Source: Dipteronia dyeriana
Lineage: Eukaryota > Streptophyta > Magnoliopsida > Sapindales > Sapindaceae
NCBI GenBank assembly: GCA_032871835.1
Contig: CM065297.1
Location: forward strand, 87,255,052-87,319,051
Direction: 5' to 3'
DNA: 64,000 bases
The notes below the pieces were generated by a model. The model did no database searches. It was not told where the DNA came from and worked only from the letters and a program-made list of their open reading frames with translations. This document shows, piece after piece, positions 46,300-60,597 of this stretch. The first letter of the stretch is position 1; each line of letters begins with the position of its first letter. A program made the translations under genes and the position numbers.

Positions 46300-46432
46300 C
46301 AAAACCTAATTGTTCGCACTATAATTTTCAAAAACTCAAAACCCTTTCATTTCTCCAAACAATAATAATAATAATAAAAAAACACACACACACACAAACA
46401 CAAGCTAGCCCTAGATCGGAATTGGAGAGGTG

Positions 46433-49400
46433 ATGTGCAGAGATGAGATGCAATTGAGTGCGGCGAAGCGTGCGTATCGGAGTGCGAAGGAGGAGGGCAA
46501 CAGGCAGGAGGAGGCGCGGTGGGCCAACGTCATAGGTAACTCTCTCAAGAACAGAGGCGAGTATGTCGAGGCTCTCAGGTGGTTTCGAATCGATTACGAT
46601 GTTTCTATTAACTACTTGCCCGAAAAGCACTTGTTGCCGACTTGTCAGTCTCTCGGTGAGGCCTATTTACGTCTAGAACACTTCCAGGACGCTTTGGTTT
46701 ATCAGGTTTTTGTTTAATTTAATTTGTTTGATCTGTAATTTTTTTTTTAATTTTTTTTGTTTTCACATTCAAATTCGAGTTAAATATGATTTAGAATTTC
46801 TGACTGAACAATTTTGATGATGTGTTCTCATATACGTAGAAAAAGCATTTAGAGCTTGCTAAGGATGCGAATGACCTAGTTGAGCAGCAGAGAGCTAGCA
46901 CCCAACTTGGTCGTACTTACCACGAAATGTTTGTACGGTCTGATGATGATCATTATTCAATTCGGAATGCAAAAAAGTATTTCAAGTCTGCCATGAAGCT
47001 TGCTCAGACTTTAAAAGAGAATCCACCTAGTAATGAATCTTCTTTCACGAAAGAATATATCGATGCACATAACAATATTGGAATGCTTGAAAAGGATCTT
47101 GATAATTTAGAAGAAGCCAAGGAATACCTTACTAAAGGGTTAGAGATTTGTGATGAAGAAGAGGTGAGGGAAGACGATGATGGACGAAGCAGGCTTCATC
47201 ATAACCTCGGAAGTGTTCACATGGAGCTGAGAATGTGGGATAAATCTCGGGAGCACATCGAGAAGGACATTATAATTTGCAAGAGAATTGGGCATTGTCA
47301 AGGGGAGGCAAAAGGGTACATAAATCTTGGTGAGTTGCATTACAGGGTTCAAAAGTATGACGAGGCCATTCTTTGCTATCAGAAGGCACTTGATCTAGCG
47401 AAATGCATGGAAGATGAAGATGCTTTGGTTAGCCAGATTGATCAAAATATTGAAACTGTAAAGGAAGCTATGAAAGTATTGGATGACCTGGGGAAAGAAG
47501 AGCAGAATCTTAAGAAGCTAACCAGAAATATAGTGGCTGCAAAAGACACACCTGATGAGCGGAAGTGTCTACTGCAGAAAAATGCTTCTCTTGACAGTCT
47601 CATTGAAAAATCAAGCATTATTATGGCATGGCTGAAGGTTTGTTTCTGTAGCACAAGCAATTTCTTTGATTCTGATTTTCTTAACCACAAAATGCATATT
47701 ACCATTTGAAACAATTGTTGGTGTTAACTACATAAAATTCTCATAATTAATACATGTTGGATATAGTAACTTATTAGCTACTGAGAGTAACATGTTGAGC
47801 TAGATGGCTCTTTCATTTGTGCACTATTTTTGTAATTCATCTACCTGACATTTGTATCTCTAAACATATCGGGATATGGGTGTCGAGTTGTGATTTACCA
47901 TTTCTGGGCCCGTTTCATATTGGAATAAACTAGCATTGCTGTATTCCTATATGCCATTTGTTTTTAATGAGTTCCATACTTCCATATGCCACATAAACCA
48001 TACATTTTAACTTGACCAGAGAGATGAGAAAATTATATCCAGATGATGTTTTGTATCGCTTTTTTATCTCAGGTGGCTCCTTTTTTTGTGTCACTGTTAG
48101 TCAGTAGCCAAACTCTATAATTTATTTTTATCATCTTTTATATTGACTTAACCACCAATCATCATCTTAGAATAACTTGTCTTGCATTGTGCTAGATCAT
48201 TTTTAGTCTGGTGGTGCACACATGTATAAAATGGTTATTGTGTAGAACATAGAATGAGAACTTGGTGGGGTGGTTGAAGATGATCATGGGAATGATTAAG
48301 AGAATTTTTGTAGGCTTACTATATTTCTTTGGGTCTTCTCTGTTTAGAGCATCAAATAAAATTTGTTTCAAAAGAAATAGCTGTACAAGTGAAGGAGATA
48401 GTACAACATCCTAAGCCATCACACCAAGGTTTCTACAGCAAGCGCATTCATTAAAAGTGCCTTAACCTTAGAAATGCTTTAAAATAGTTCTACTAAATTG
48501 ACAGGTTGTGATTACTTATAAATGCTATCAGCATCGCTGTTCTAACAAGATTAGGAATTTCATAGACTACTCTTTTAGCTACTTATACGGGTCGGGGTGG
48601 CTACACATCCAGGAGGCCTTAAGAAGGTCTTGATATAGACAGGAATCACTTTAATCTTGTTCTTGTATAATTTAAAACTATTTCATTTATTCTAACGAAG
48701 TTTCTTGTTCAGCATCGTGAGTTTGCAAAAAGAAAGAAGAGAATAACAACTGAACTTTGTGACAAGGAGAAGATGAGTGATTCATATTTAATTATTGGAG
48801 AATCGTACCAGAAGCTCAGGAAATTCGACAAAGCGATTAAATGGTACACAAAGAGTTTGGAAATATACAAGTCAATTGGCAATATGGAGGTAAGATTTGG
48901 TGGTTTCTCTGTGATTTAGTTATGCATGATTTGTATTTTGTTGATTTCAATAATGAAATGGCATAGCTGAAATTATTTACGTACCTCTAGAGAATCAAGG
49001 CACTCCCTTAGTAAGAATTCAAGATTCAGGAAGGTGTTGTCCTGTTTATAAAATTGGGACTTTGTAGTGGCTGTAATTTCAGTGGATTAAATTCATACTC
49101 ACAACAACTATTGATTCCAGGGTCAAGCATTAGCAAAAATTAATATCGGTGATGCGCTGGACTTCGATGGTGATTGGATAGGAGCACTTGATGCATTTGA
49201 AGAGGGCTATAGGTAATTCTCTACATTCTTGACATTCTAGTGAATTAGAAAATTACTGAGCATCTGGAATGGATCAACACTTGTCTGAGACTTTAATGCA
49301 ATTGGGATTGTAAATTTCATCTTTCTGATGCTGCATACATGTCTGGTATGCAGCTAATTCTGTATGCATTGCATATATTACTTATCTGCTCTTTGGGATA

Positions 49401-52400
49401 TAATTGTCATCATGAAATGTAACTTGATTATATTTTCCGATAACAAGCAATAGTCTTAGCTAGGCAATTTGTGGTGCAGTAGAACAATAATTTAATATAG
49501 TTGGTGAATGTATGTGTCTTTATTGTATCAAATTCTCATTACCATGGCCTGAAAAGTTTTAGAGGTTGCATAACGTGCCTAAGGACTTGAATCACCTTGT
49601 CCTTGTTCAATTTACTCAATAATTGATACTTTACAACAGATTTTCATATTTTTTAGGATTTGAAAACGAGTTCGTTAAAAATAATTGTGAACCGTATTCT
49701 GGAAAAATAATTAAGTAATAATATTATAATATCCATTTCGTGTAATTGTTTTGAAAATATATTTTTAACCTATTATAAGAGTTAAAGTAATAATATTGTG
49801 TGTAGTTAAATTAATTTAAATTTATTTTATTAACTAAAAATAAGAATATATATATAACTTTTCTTATATTTTAATTAATAAAATCGAAGTTGAATTAATT
49901 TAAAATTGATTGGTTTCTTTTCATATTTTTATGACATTTTTTTTTATTAATCTTAAGAGAGATATATTTATAAATAATAATAATAAATAAATATAATCCA
50001 TATAACATATATAATTTTTATCTCGAAAAAGCTTTAATAATTTTTTTTAGTAAATACCGCACATTCATTTAATCGGTTTCATTTGGTACTTACCATATTG
50101 GTAAAAATAAAAAACAAAAGTGAAAAGCAGTGAAAACGAAAATGATGTTTCCGGCTTTTGTTCAATAAAAGTGAAGAACGTGTTTTCTTTTTCCTTTTTT
50201 TTTTCTTTCAAAAACATGACCGTCGAACGCGTTTTCACCATTTTCTGTTTTTAAAAAACAGTAAACGCATTTGTAAAATGTTAATGTACGGGACCTTAAT
50301 TTTTTATTACCTACTATTTAGTCATCATCATATTGTTATTCTAATATTTGTTTTCTTATAGCTGTTGCCACTTTTATCAAATTACCATATTGCGCAAGAT
50401 TGATATTTGATACTTCATTTTAGGTCCGGGAGAATATCATATTCTCCCAATTTTATTATGTTGTTGCCAAGAAAATGTTAGAGTTGAAAATATTCAGGTT
50501 GTTTCCAGTGAGCCAGCACTAATCATTTAGAGGCTCGGCATCATTCTTCCTAGGGTTTGCATCTTTGGTTTGCTTACTGTTGATTCCGGTTTGTGTTAAA
50601 TTGTACTGTGTTTTTTTTAAATTGCAGGATTGCTGTTGAAGCTAATCTACCATCTGTTCAGCTTTCTGCATTAGAGAATATGCACTACAGTCACATGATA
50701 AGGTTTGACGACATTGAAAAGGCCAGGTAAATGTGGTTTATTTTGATTCCTTTAACTCAATTAAGCTGTCTGGTAGCTAATATCTGGCAGCTGTTTAGCT
50801 GTGTTATCAAGGAAGTGGAATTTTGAATACAACTGCCAAAGCCTTAGTTATATAGAATTTTAAGGGTCAAATGTGAATTGTTTTACTAGCTACCTAAAGA
50901 AACCTGCTTCTCTGTAGGAGGTTGCAGCTTGCAATTGATAAGTTGAAGGAATCAGAAACCAGGAATCTTGGAGCAGATGTGGCAGGGGAAGATTGCTGCT
51001 CTGAGACTGACACAGAAGGGAATGATCATCAGTCAGATAGTAGGTCTAGTGCATGCTGCTCACTTGATCTGGTTAAATCCAGATCCAGAAGATCAAAAAC
51101 TTTAGCCGGTTTAGAAGTAGAAGAGCTTAACGATGATTTACCTTTAATTTCATTTCTTCAGTCCAGTAAAAGTTCACCCAAGATGAAAACGCCTTATGTA
51201 GAGAAACAGAATATATCTAGTAAGCCAACTGAATCCTCCCCAAGAAGTTTGTCAAAATCAAGCAACAGTATTGTTGGTCGTAAACGTATTCGTGTAATCC
51301 TTTCGGATGATGAAGACGAAATGGATGATGAGTTAGAATGCTTAAAAGGAAGGGTTCATAAGTGTCCAGTTGAAGCTGTTGCTACTTCTGATGAATGTGT
51401 GTTTCTTTTTCATTAACTGATTTAATCTTAGATTTCATTGCTGTTGAAATTTTGTAATAGGTGTTTTCTTTGCCTGATTGCAGTTAAGAGTAAAAGTACT
51501 ACAGCTAGTCCTACTTGTAAATTTAAGGTATGCAAGGAATTGAAACAACCTTGAAATTGATTGTTTCTCTGTGCAGCTGGAGCCTAAGTACTTAATCCTT
51601 TTGGTTTGGCAGGATGTCCCAGCAGCGGCTTCCAAATGCGCTAACAGTTCCTGTGATCCCATTAATGTTGAAGAAAGCACATGTTCATTCAAATCAATGG
51701 GACCTAAACCAGACACCCTAAATGGCAATGTCCTTGGATCTTTAAACGCTGAGAAAGTTCTTATTCCATCTGATTGTGCTACAAGTTGTTCCAAAGATGA
51801 TGTTGATGTCTCTGAAAACATATTGCACAGACATAATTCTTCTCACTACAAGTTGCCTACTCCCGATAATAATAATGTGAGTTCTGTTTATGTCTATAGC
51901 AAAATACAGTAGGGTACTGAAATATGATTGCAGTATGGTACTGTGGTGATTGTTATTATGAAAATGTAGCATATGTATGATGAGTAGGTTTTATTGCTTA
52001 TTTATGACTCATCCTGTTTCATCATGAGTAAAAGGTGGTGCCGCCTTAGGCTTCAAATGAGGCATGGCCGCCTCAAACGATTGAGGCGGTTTCCCCAAGG
52101 CGATCACAAGGTGATTAACGATTTTTTTATAAAAAAAAACTGTCGTTTTTACAAATAATAATAATATATATAATTTTTATATTGTCGGTTCGAACTGATA
52201 TACGATATATTAGTTCATTGCATGTGGGTCATTGGATTTAAATGCTTTGACTTGGCTGCATGCACTTGTCAAAACATTTTTTAAATCCAATGTACCACAT
52301 GTAAGGAACCGATATATTTTATATCAGTTCGAACTGATAGAAAGAATATATATATAGATAGATAGATAAGACAAAAAGTTGCACTTTCTGTCCAAAAAGA

Positions 52401-55400
52401 AATGTTGACCTTCAATCTTTAGTTCTCTAAACCCTGAAAAAGATACAAATGATAGCCTATTCGATATATAGTATTTACCATTAGGATGACATTTTTTTTT
52501 TCATTTGTTTGGGATATTTATGTTAGTAATATTGAATATGACTTGTTTATTAAATGTTTTGGATTGTTTTCTATTTAGAATGTATTTTTTTAATTTTGTT
52601 TCATTTTTTATTATTTTCGAGTTGAGGCGTTTGGGGTATTTATGTTAATAATGTTGATTATGACTCATTTATTAAATGTTATGGATCGTTTTCTATTTAG
52701 TGTGTGTGTGTGTATATATATATATAGAAAACGATCCATAACATTTAATATCTTCGATCCATAACACTAAATAGAAAATGATCCATATCATTTATTAAAT
52801 GTTATGGATCTTTTTCTATTTTGTGTGTGTGTATATATTATTTCATATTTTATTATCTTTGAGTTGAGGCGACCCCCCTCGCCTCGCCTTTCGCCTTTTT
52901 AAACCTTGGAAGTCTTGCATGCATTAGGATCATTCACTTCAGTGATATGGACAATGCTTTTTAGATGAGTACAATTTTTTCTATGCCTGATTTTGATGCT
53001 ATTGCTCCAAGAGTTAATTAACTTATTTGTCTTGGGCCTAGGTGCATAACCATGTCAATGTTGAGTTTTCATTAGATCTAAAAGCTTAAACTTGCTAGAA
53101 AAGGCTAAAACAATAGTATTAAGCTCAAAAACACCTTCTCATGTGCAAGACTAATAGGCTTGTTATGTTGATCCCATGTAGACAGAGATTCAGATGCACA
53201 TCAAATTTAAATAACAAACACAAATACAAATACAATCACATGGGAGGATTCAAAGCGAGAACCTCCGGTAAAAATTGGCTTTAATATCACATTCTTGTGG
53301 CATGTAGTCAACAAGAATGTTGCATATACTTTGTTATTTTTATTTGAGATAGTATTATTGATTTATCATGATGTTATCATGTTTTGCTGACTTGGATCTG
53401 TTGCATTTGTAGCAGCAATGCATGACATTCAAAATTGACGATGACCTGATACATTTAGAAGCAGGTTCGTGCACAACCAGTGATAAGTTGAACATTGAGT
53501 CTTTGAAGGTTGAACTGGCTTGCTTATACTATCTACAGCTCCCAACGGAGAAGAGATCAAAAGGTATGAACTTATAGCCAAATGCAAGTTTTTTAATGCT
53601 GACAATTTAATTCTGGGCATACATGTGCTGCCTAGCTAGGAAAGTGACCTAATTAAATTGATAATTGAATTTGTTGCAACTGGATCAGGTGTGCAATCCT
53701 CTATAGCAATTAAAATCATTAAAGTCATAAGTATGCTTTTCGACCCTGCCGCAGTTGAGGGATCAGTGCATGATAGGAGCACTTCTGTGTTTAAAATGTA
53801 ATTGGCAGTGTTCCAACGGTAATTGTTGCATGTATAGTACCATTAAAGCTTTTGGCAAAGAAAGTGTTGTAACAATGTTCACCATGCTCAATTAGTGTAA
53901 GAATGTCCAAAGAGTCAACAACCATGAATTTAACTGTTGATTGCATATAATTTCCATCTGTTACATGTAGTTAATCTTTCATATGTTAGGTGTAGGCTAC
54001 CTTGGCTGCACATGCACTGTATTTGTCATGGGAAAATCTAAGTTTTTCCTTTGCCAAGAAAATTTCCCTTGTCTTATTTGAGTTGGATCACATTAAAAAG
54101 AGGAAATTTGGTGGCTCCGCCAAGGTCTTCGCACTTTTGCATGCCTTATTATCATTTTAACTTTGTCACATCTACCTCATCCTCTCTCTCATTATTCACG
54201 GGTTAGTTATCTTCCAATTTTTTAGTAAAAAATCTTCTGACACGCAAATTGTATCTCATTAGGTCTGTTGCCAATAATTCAGCATATGAAATGTGGGGGA
54301 AGAGCTTTAGAATCCTTGGAAACATTTGAAACTCTTAAAGATCAGTTGGAAAATGGTTCGGTTGAAGTATTGATTGATGGTATGCATTCACAATTTCTTC
54401 TTTACTACATGAAGTTATGATATTGTAACCTAGTTTTTTTGTTTCTAGAGTCTTGACCACTGTTGCATGAGAACAATAATGCGTGCATTAATTATTTTCA
54501 TCTGGGAGCACAACTTTTCCCAATCAACATTGTTTTGCCTTTGTTAAAGCGCTTAAACACTATTGTTTCCGCCTTTTCCTAAGAGCTTAAGCTCTTAGGT
54601 CTAGTTACTAACAGCATTAAGTGTGCACTTTGCCCTCATATGCCCTTGCATACTCGGTTAATTTCAAACTAATCCTTAATTTGATCAAATTGGATGGGCT
54701 GTTAGAACTGATTTAATTGAAAATATCGGGGTTAAACTTTCCTCTTTTTGTCCTGTCTATTTACATTTTACATGAATACTCTTTAAATATATCTACATCT
54801 ACACTGTACTTAATAAATAGATTGTTTGAAATTATTTTTGTAATTTGTGGAGGAATCACGGATTTTGTGTGCATCTTTTTGTTAAATTTGTAATTTATCG
54901 TAAGTTACTAACTTAAACATGTTCTTTTCTAGTTTGTATGTGATTCACATTATCTAATTATATTTATTGTGCAAATTATGATATCCTGTTTTTATGGAAT
55001 TATTTTGACAGAATCCTTTTGCTGATAATTTACTTGTTATGTATGAATGATTTAATAGGAAAAAAACTGGTGCAGAAAGAAAAGGTTTAAATGGAATAAG
55101 CAAACTTTAGAGTGTTGCCTTAAACCGGAATCTTGAAAAGTTATGAAAACTGAAAATTGTTTAGCTGATTCTTTGTCTGACTCAGCAACTCTGAGAAAAT
55201 TTATATATAACAAAATTCACTGAAATTTTCTAAGATAACATAAAAGCTGATATGCAGTAATTACACCCCTTAAAATTGACTGTTTCTTGAAAAGTGAAGT
55301 TACGCAATATTTTTTTATGGTTCAGTTGATTCGAGTTATTGATTATGATAATCTCTATACCAAATGTTGTGGTACAATTATTATTACATTATGATTAAAA

Positions 55401-58400
55401 TAGCCCACTATGTATGTTTTGGACTCGGCAAGTATTATCTCATGCTACAATTTGACTTGATTTCATAATTATCAACAATATAAATTTGAATCAATGACTG
55501 GAGTAAAAGGATCTGAACTTTCTAGTTGGAATCCTTCTGCTGCTTTACATTTCATGTATGTTTTGACATTTATACCAGTGTAATATGCATAATGTTTAAT
55601 GATATTATTATTAGACATCTAAATTGGAATTATTTGCAATCCAAAGATTAGGCTTTAGTATTATCTCCTACTGACTGAAAGGAATGCTTTTACATATGAA
55701 ACTATTATAACAAGAGAAATTTACTTAAGCGATCTAATATACTCTTTCATGCAATGTTTTTGGGTTAAGTAGATCGAAATATACATTTTATATTCTGTGT
55801 ACTGTGTTCCAAGATATACGGATATCTTCATATGATTATAACATTGTTATTGATGAGATGTGATGGAACAATGTTATTATTAAGTTCTTAATTTAGGATA
55901 ATTGACCATTGATCGGAACTGAACCTAAAACCACGACCATTTGATCTCCAGTCCAGCCTCTTGGTTAGGACTTGTTGCTAAACTAAGTGAAACTGGAGAA
56001 AGTACAAACTATACGTTTCAGAGGCTTTATGGAAGATATATTGTATGCTAAGTTAATGTTATCTTTCAGGGTGGGTTCAAAAGCGTTTGATGAAGCTGTA
56101 CATTGACTGCTGCAATGAGTTATGTGAGCCACCCAATATGAAGTTGCTTCAAAGACTATATGTTTCTGAGGTAAGAGTATAAGTTCAATCGATTCTAGCT
56201 AGTGAATATTCTTATTCTTCTCTTGCTCTCTGCCTGTCCATCATACAATTTGCTACAGGCATGTTATTGAATTTTCTGACTCGGAGGTTCATTTATATAT
56301 ATATTGTGTTTGACAGGTAGAGGATGAAGTTATTGTCTCTGACTGTGATTTGCAAGATATCTCAATTACTCCGTTGTTGAATGCCCTGCATGCCAATAAA
56401 ACTGTTGCCATGCTAGACCTTTCTCACAATTTATTAGGTGACTGTACTTGTCGTTTCTTTTGAATACTTCTTAGACATATGCATTTATCTCCAGTACCTG
56501 TTCTTTTGTATATTTCTTAAGACATGTGACTCTGCAATATTTTGGCTGATATTAGCAGTCCATTGGTTTGCTATCCCCCAGGAAATGGAACAATGGAGAA
56601 GCTTCAACAATTCTTCACAACATCAAGCCAAAAATATGGTGACCTGACTTTGGATTTGCATTGCAATCGCTTTGGTCCAACTGCTTTGTTTCAGGTCTAT
56701 GCCCCACATTGCAACTGTATTTATTCTGCATCCAGGATTTACAATTTCTTAGTCATCCATGTCTTGTTTGATTTATTTAAGGATATAATATCCTTATTCT
56801 TTTCTACTTAAATAAGTAATTCTTGATTTGCACTCTCTTCTTCGATCATTATTCCTTTTACATGCTACTAGAGGACATTATTACATGATTGGGGGAAACA
56901 ACCTTTAGGGAAGTAACCCTGTTTCACTTGATTTTGCTGTTTCCTCTAACTGGAGCCCAGCTTTGACACCACTAAACCTCTGGGCAAGTGGTTGAAGATT
57001 GAACAAAGGCATAATGTCAGGAGTCTATGCTACATTGTGCAATGTATTCATGTGACTTCATAACATATTTGTTTTCTTATCTCTAATCATCAGATCTGTG
57101 AATGCCCTGTGCTATTCACCAGACTGGAAGTGCTTAATCTCTCTGGAAATCGTCTCACTGATGCATGTGGATCTTACCTTTCAACAATCTTGGAAAATTG
57201 CAAAGGTAAATTGCTTTTGCTGCTGCTCAGTTTATTTGTTAGTGCACCTTCATTAAATAATTATATTAATACTTTTTTCTTTTGTGGATTTATTGCTATT
57301 TTACACCAGTTGTGAACAACTGAACATAATGTTTCTTGAGTTGATATAGTCAACTATCAACCCATAATCGTCACATATGCTTGAATGTGGACTTGTGGAG
57401 TGTTCTACTGCAAAGGTTTTTCTAATTCTTGTACTAATAGATGCTCTTTGTTTTGTAGCCCTTTACAACTTGAATATAGAACGCTGTTCTATCACATCAA
57501 GAACAATTCAAAAGGTTTCTGATGCATTGGGTGGTGAATCTGCACTAGCTCAACTTTCCATAGGTACACACTCAGCAAATAGGTCAATAACGACTTTCTC
57601 TTTGTTCCTTTGTTGTTAAATGAAAAGGTTTCAAAGTCTTACTTCTTTGGCAGGATATAACAACCCTATAACTGGGAATGCCACCATGAATTTATTGGCC
57701 AAACTTGCTACTTTAAAAAGGTTTGAATAAAAATGAACTATTTTCTCTTTTTTTTCTTTTTTCTTTACATAGTTTGTAAATGAGATGCACCTGTAAATTA
57801 CATAAGCTAAACCAAAATGTTAATTCTTTGTAGTTTTTCAGAGCTGAATCTGAATGGTGTAAAACTAAGCAAACCTGTCATTGATAGTCTTTGCCAACTT
57901 GCTAAGACCTCATGTTTGTCACAGCTAATGCTTGGGGGCACTGGTATAGGAAATGTGAGTAAAGTTTATGTCATTTTATGTCTTTCATGTATTATTGCTC
58001 TTTTAATGCATTAGCGAGCTATTTTCAACCCTGTCATGTGACTGGATATTGATGTCATATGTAGGATGGAGCATTACAATTAATCGAGTCGTGGTTCAGT
58101 GGTGATCTAGAATCTGTGAAACTTGACCTGTCATATTGTGGACTGACATCTACTTGCGTCCATAAATTCAATGCTGATGTTAGTCTAGCACGTGGCATTC
58201 ATGAACTGAACCTTGGAGGAAATCATATTGTGCAAGAGGTTTGTTCTTTATCAATTTTTTGTACTTCAGTCATTTTGCTAATATTTTACTTGTTATGCAT
58301 GTTCTTTGTTTTGTTCTACTGGAAATATCTTCTTGTTTCCATTATGTGAGTAATTTATGCTAGATATCAATCCTTCTATAAGTCTACTTGAGACATGAAC

Positions 58401-59356
58401 ACGACAAATATATATTCAGAATCTAAATAAGTTTGTACAGATAAATAGAAAGATAACTGGAACCAATTTCCTAATTGATTCAATATTCGACTTTATGTAC
58501 TTTGATCCATACATTTTCCATTGGATTGTTCAGTAAGATATTTAGATTGAAGCTTTCTGTTTGTAAGGAATGTGATTGAACTGTAAACACAGGGTGGCAG
58601 CGCGTTATCATCACTGATTATGAATCCTCGATGTTCTCTTAAAGTTTTGGTATTAAACAAGTGTCAGCTGGGACTTGCTGGAGTTCTTCAATTAGTTCAG
58701 GCTCTAACAGGTTTGAAATCAAGGCTCAATCTGATTTTCACAATTATTCTTTCAAACTATTTCCTTTTTAAAAAAAAATTAAAACTTTGATTTTATTGTT
58801 TTAATCAGAGAATGACACTCTAGAGGAGCTCAATCTTGCTGATAATGCCAACCTGGATAAACAGTTAGCTCTACAATATGACACGACAGCAATTATGAGC
58901 TCAGAACTTTTATCGCCCAATGCCAATACATCTGAATGTTCACTCAAGGGTGGCATATCCAAGGAAGCTGACACTGATGAACACAAATTATGTCCCATGA
59001 ACACTGACTGCAATCAGCTTGAAGTTGCTGATAGCGAAGATGACGAGATAAGGGTAGAAGCAGCTGCTTCTGAATTTGACAATAGTTGCACAAGCTCGTG
59101 TCAGAAGAATTCATCTTTGGAGTGCCAATTCATTCAAGAGCTTTCAACTGCCATTGGCAGGGCAAAGCATTTGCAATTACTGGATCTTAGCAATAATGGT
59201 TTCTCAACACAATCTGCTAAAACATTGTATTCGGCATGGTCATCTAGATCAGGAGTCAGTCAAGCCCGAAAGCATATCGAGGAACATACAATCATCCATT
59301 TCTCAGTAGAAGAAAACAAGTGTTGTGCTGTAAAACCCTGCTGCAAAAGGTATTGA
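46433..59356 (+). CDS. TSK: TONSOKU (TSK/BRU1/MGO3), replication-linked chromatin protein
   Basis: Twenty exons: 46433-46705, 46840-47637, 48713-48889, 49121-49212, 50628-50726, 50918-51396, 51484-51527, 51577-51876, 53413-53563, 54263-54379, 56070-56170, 56317-56437, 56582-56694, 57094-57205, 57459-57563, 57654-57720, 57834-57954, 58065-58238, 58593-58710, 58809-59356. They total 4,110 bp, giving 1,369 aa, close to the roughly 1,300 aa of known plant TSK. All introns are GT-AG with matching phase. Residues 1-480 are LGN-type TPR repeats; 480-750 an acidic, Ser-rich linker with [15 protein letters not shown]; 880-1369 leucine-rich repeats. In plants the TPR part reads new H3.1 histone at replication forks and aids fork repair; mutants have disordered meristems. 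The ATG at 46433 is preferred over a GTG at 46430. Confidence 0.95.
52185..52339. repeat. Fold-back MITE-like repeat in TSK intron 8
   Basis: The left arm TCGGTTCGAACTGATATA... runs to CATTGGATTTAAA, and its reverse complement is found from 52339 inward. The arms are about 57 bp with few mismatches. Transcribed as part of the intron it would form a long hairpin. Confidence 0.7.
52671..52749. repeat. Perfect 26-bp inverted repeat in TSK intron 8
   Basis: The arms 52671-52696 and 52724-52749 are exact reverse complements around a GT/AT microsatellite loop. A third, slightly changed copy of the left arm is at 52794-52820. Confidence 0.85.
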
Positions 59357-60597
59357 CTCTTGCTGGAATTTCTTTACTTCAGTTTTGAGTAATAATAGGA
59401 TTATATTATGGCAAAGAACTTGACCGATATCGCAACAGAAAGTTTAGTAAATATTACTATATTGCCTTGTTTTAAACAAGTTTAATTTTTGTTAGATTGT
59501 AGTAAATATTTATGTGTAATCCTCGGTGACTACAAATAATGAAGGCAAATGATCATACAAGCTTGTAATTGCATTTTTAATAGTTTATTGAAGCTTTATT
59601 CCTTGAAAGATGAATGATAACTTTCATGCTGACGGCTGACTATCTTACTTGTTTTATATTATATATGATGATTATTATATGCTAAATTTCTCTTTGAAAA
59701 TTAAATACATGCATCCTACAAAACAGAAATATATATATATATTTTTTAATATTATAAGAACTACTACAATAGAATTGTTAGGATTTGTTGAAATCAAACA
59801 ATACATGTGCGGTCCGGATATCTAATTTCATAACGGGAGATAACTACTTCATACAATCCGGAAAGAAAACTGTTTACACATGTTTGTAAAATGTGCACGG
59901 TGGGAATTGAACCTCACACCACATATATAGAAAGGAGGTGTACTACCAGTTCTATTAAAAGGTGATGTACAAACAGACATATATTCTGTATGTATCTGGA
60001 TTAATATAATTGAATTATCAACATGGAATCTCGGTCAAAAGCTTCAAATTTTTAGTATAGATAATGAATGTACATACTTATGCTTATGTGATAAAATATT
60101 ATATCTAACTATGTTACTATGCTGGCCCAACTTTAATTCAATTAATTTCTCCATTGCTGCCACTAAACAAGAGACATGTTCAGTAGTCAAGTCACTGGAA
60201 CGCCAAGCAAAACTTATATTAATATTAATAATATTCTTTTTATGCATTCTACTTTGGTCTGTTTGGATCTTTATAGTACATCTCTACACTTTTGTTTATA
60301 GAAATAGTTGTACTGTCTCTGTCTGCAACAAAAGTGCGTTAATTCTAGGACAAGATCAAGAAAGAGATCTTAATCTCATCATGAGACTTGGTGGTTTTTA
60401 GCAACTTCACTGATTTTAAGGATAAACAAATATCAAGACACTTGAGCCATATAGAAATCTTAGTATGTTTTTATTGATGCCGGACGACTCACCTGTGAAG
60501 ATGGTTGAGTCGTACGTTAAAAACATAAAACGCAAGATATGGGTACATAAATCAAAGAATATCTGGTTAGTTATTATTATTATTATTAACATTCTAC
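59357..60597. other. TSK 3' flank and intergenic DNA
   Basis: It includes the presumed TSK 3' untranslated end (polyadenylation site not located). AT-rich DNA with an AT run near 59730 follows. Short ORFs here show no recognisable domain. Confidence 0.5.

Larger units (their letters stand above)
51877..53412 (+). other. TSK intron 8 with inserted repeats
   Basis: This 1.5-kb intron carries GGCG-rich ends at about 52034-52110 (GCCGCCTTAGGC, TTGAGGCGG) and 52860-52910 (GAGGCGA...CGCCTTTCGCC), the look of a MITE. Between them are two fold-back repeats listed separately. Splice sites are intact (GTGAGT donor, TTTGTAG acceptor). Confidence 0.6.

Noticed and set aside
46430..46432. GTG as start codon of TSK
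   Set aside because: Plant nuclear genes start with ATG; the next codon at 46433 is ATG and gives the expected TSK N-terminus.
60044..60247. Minus-strand ORF with a leucine-rich look downstream of TSK
   Set aside because: It is short, without a clear family match, and not joined to TSK exons; it could be chance.
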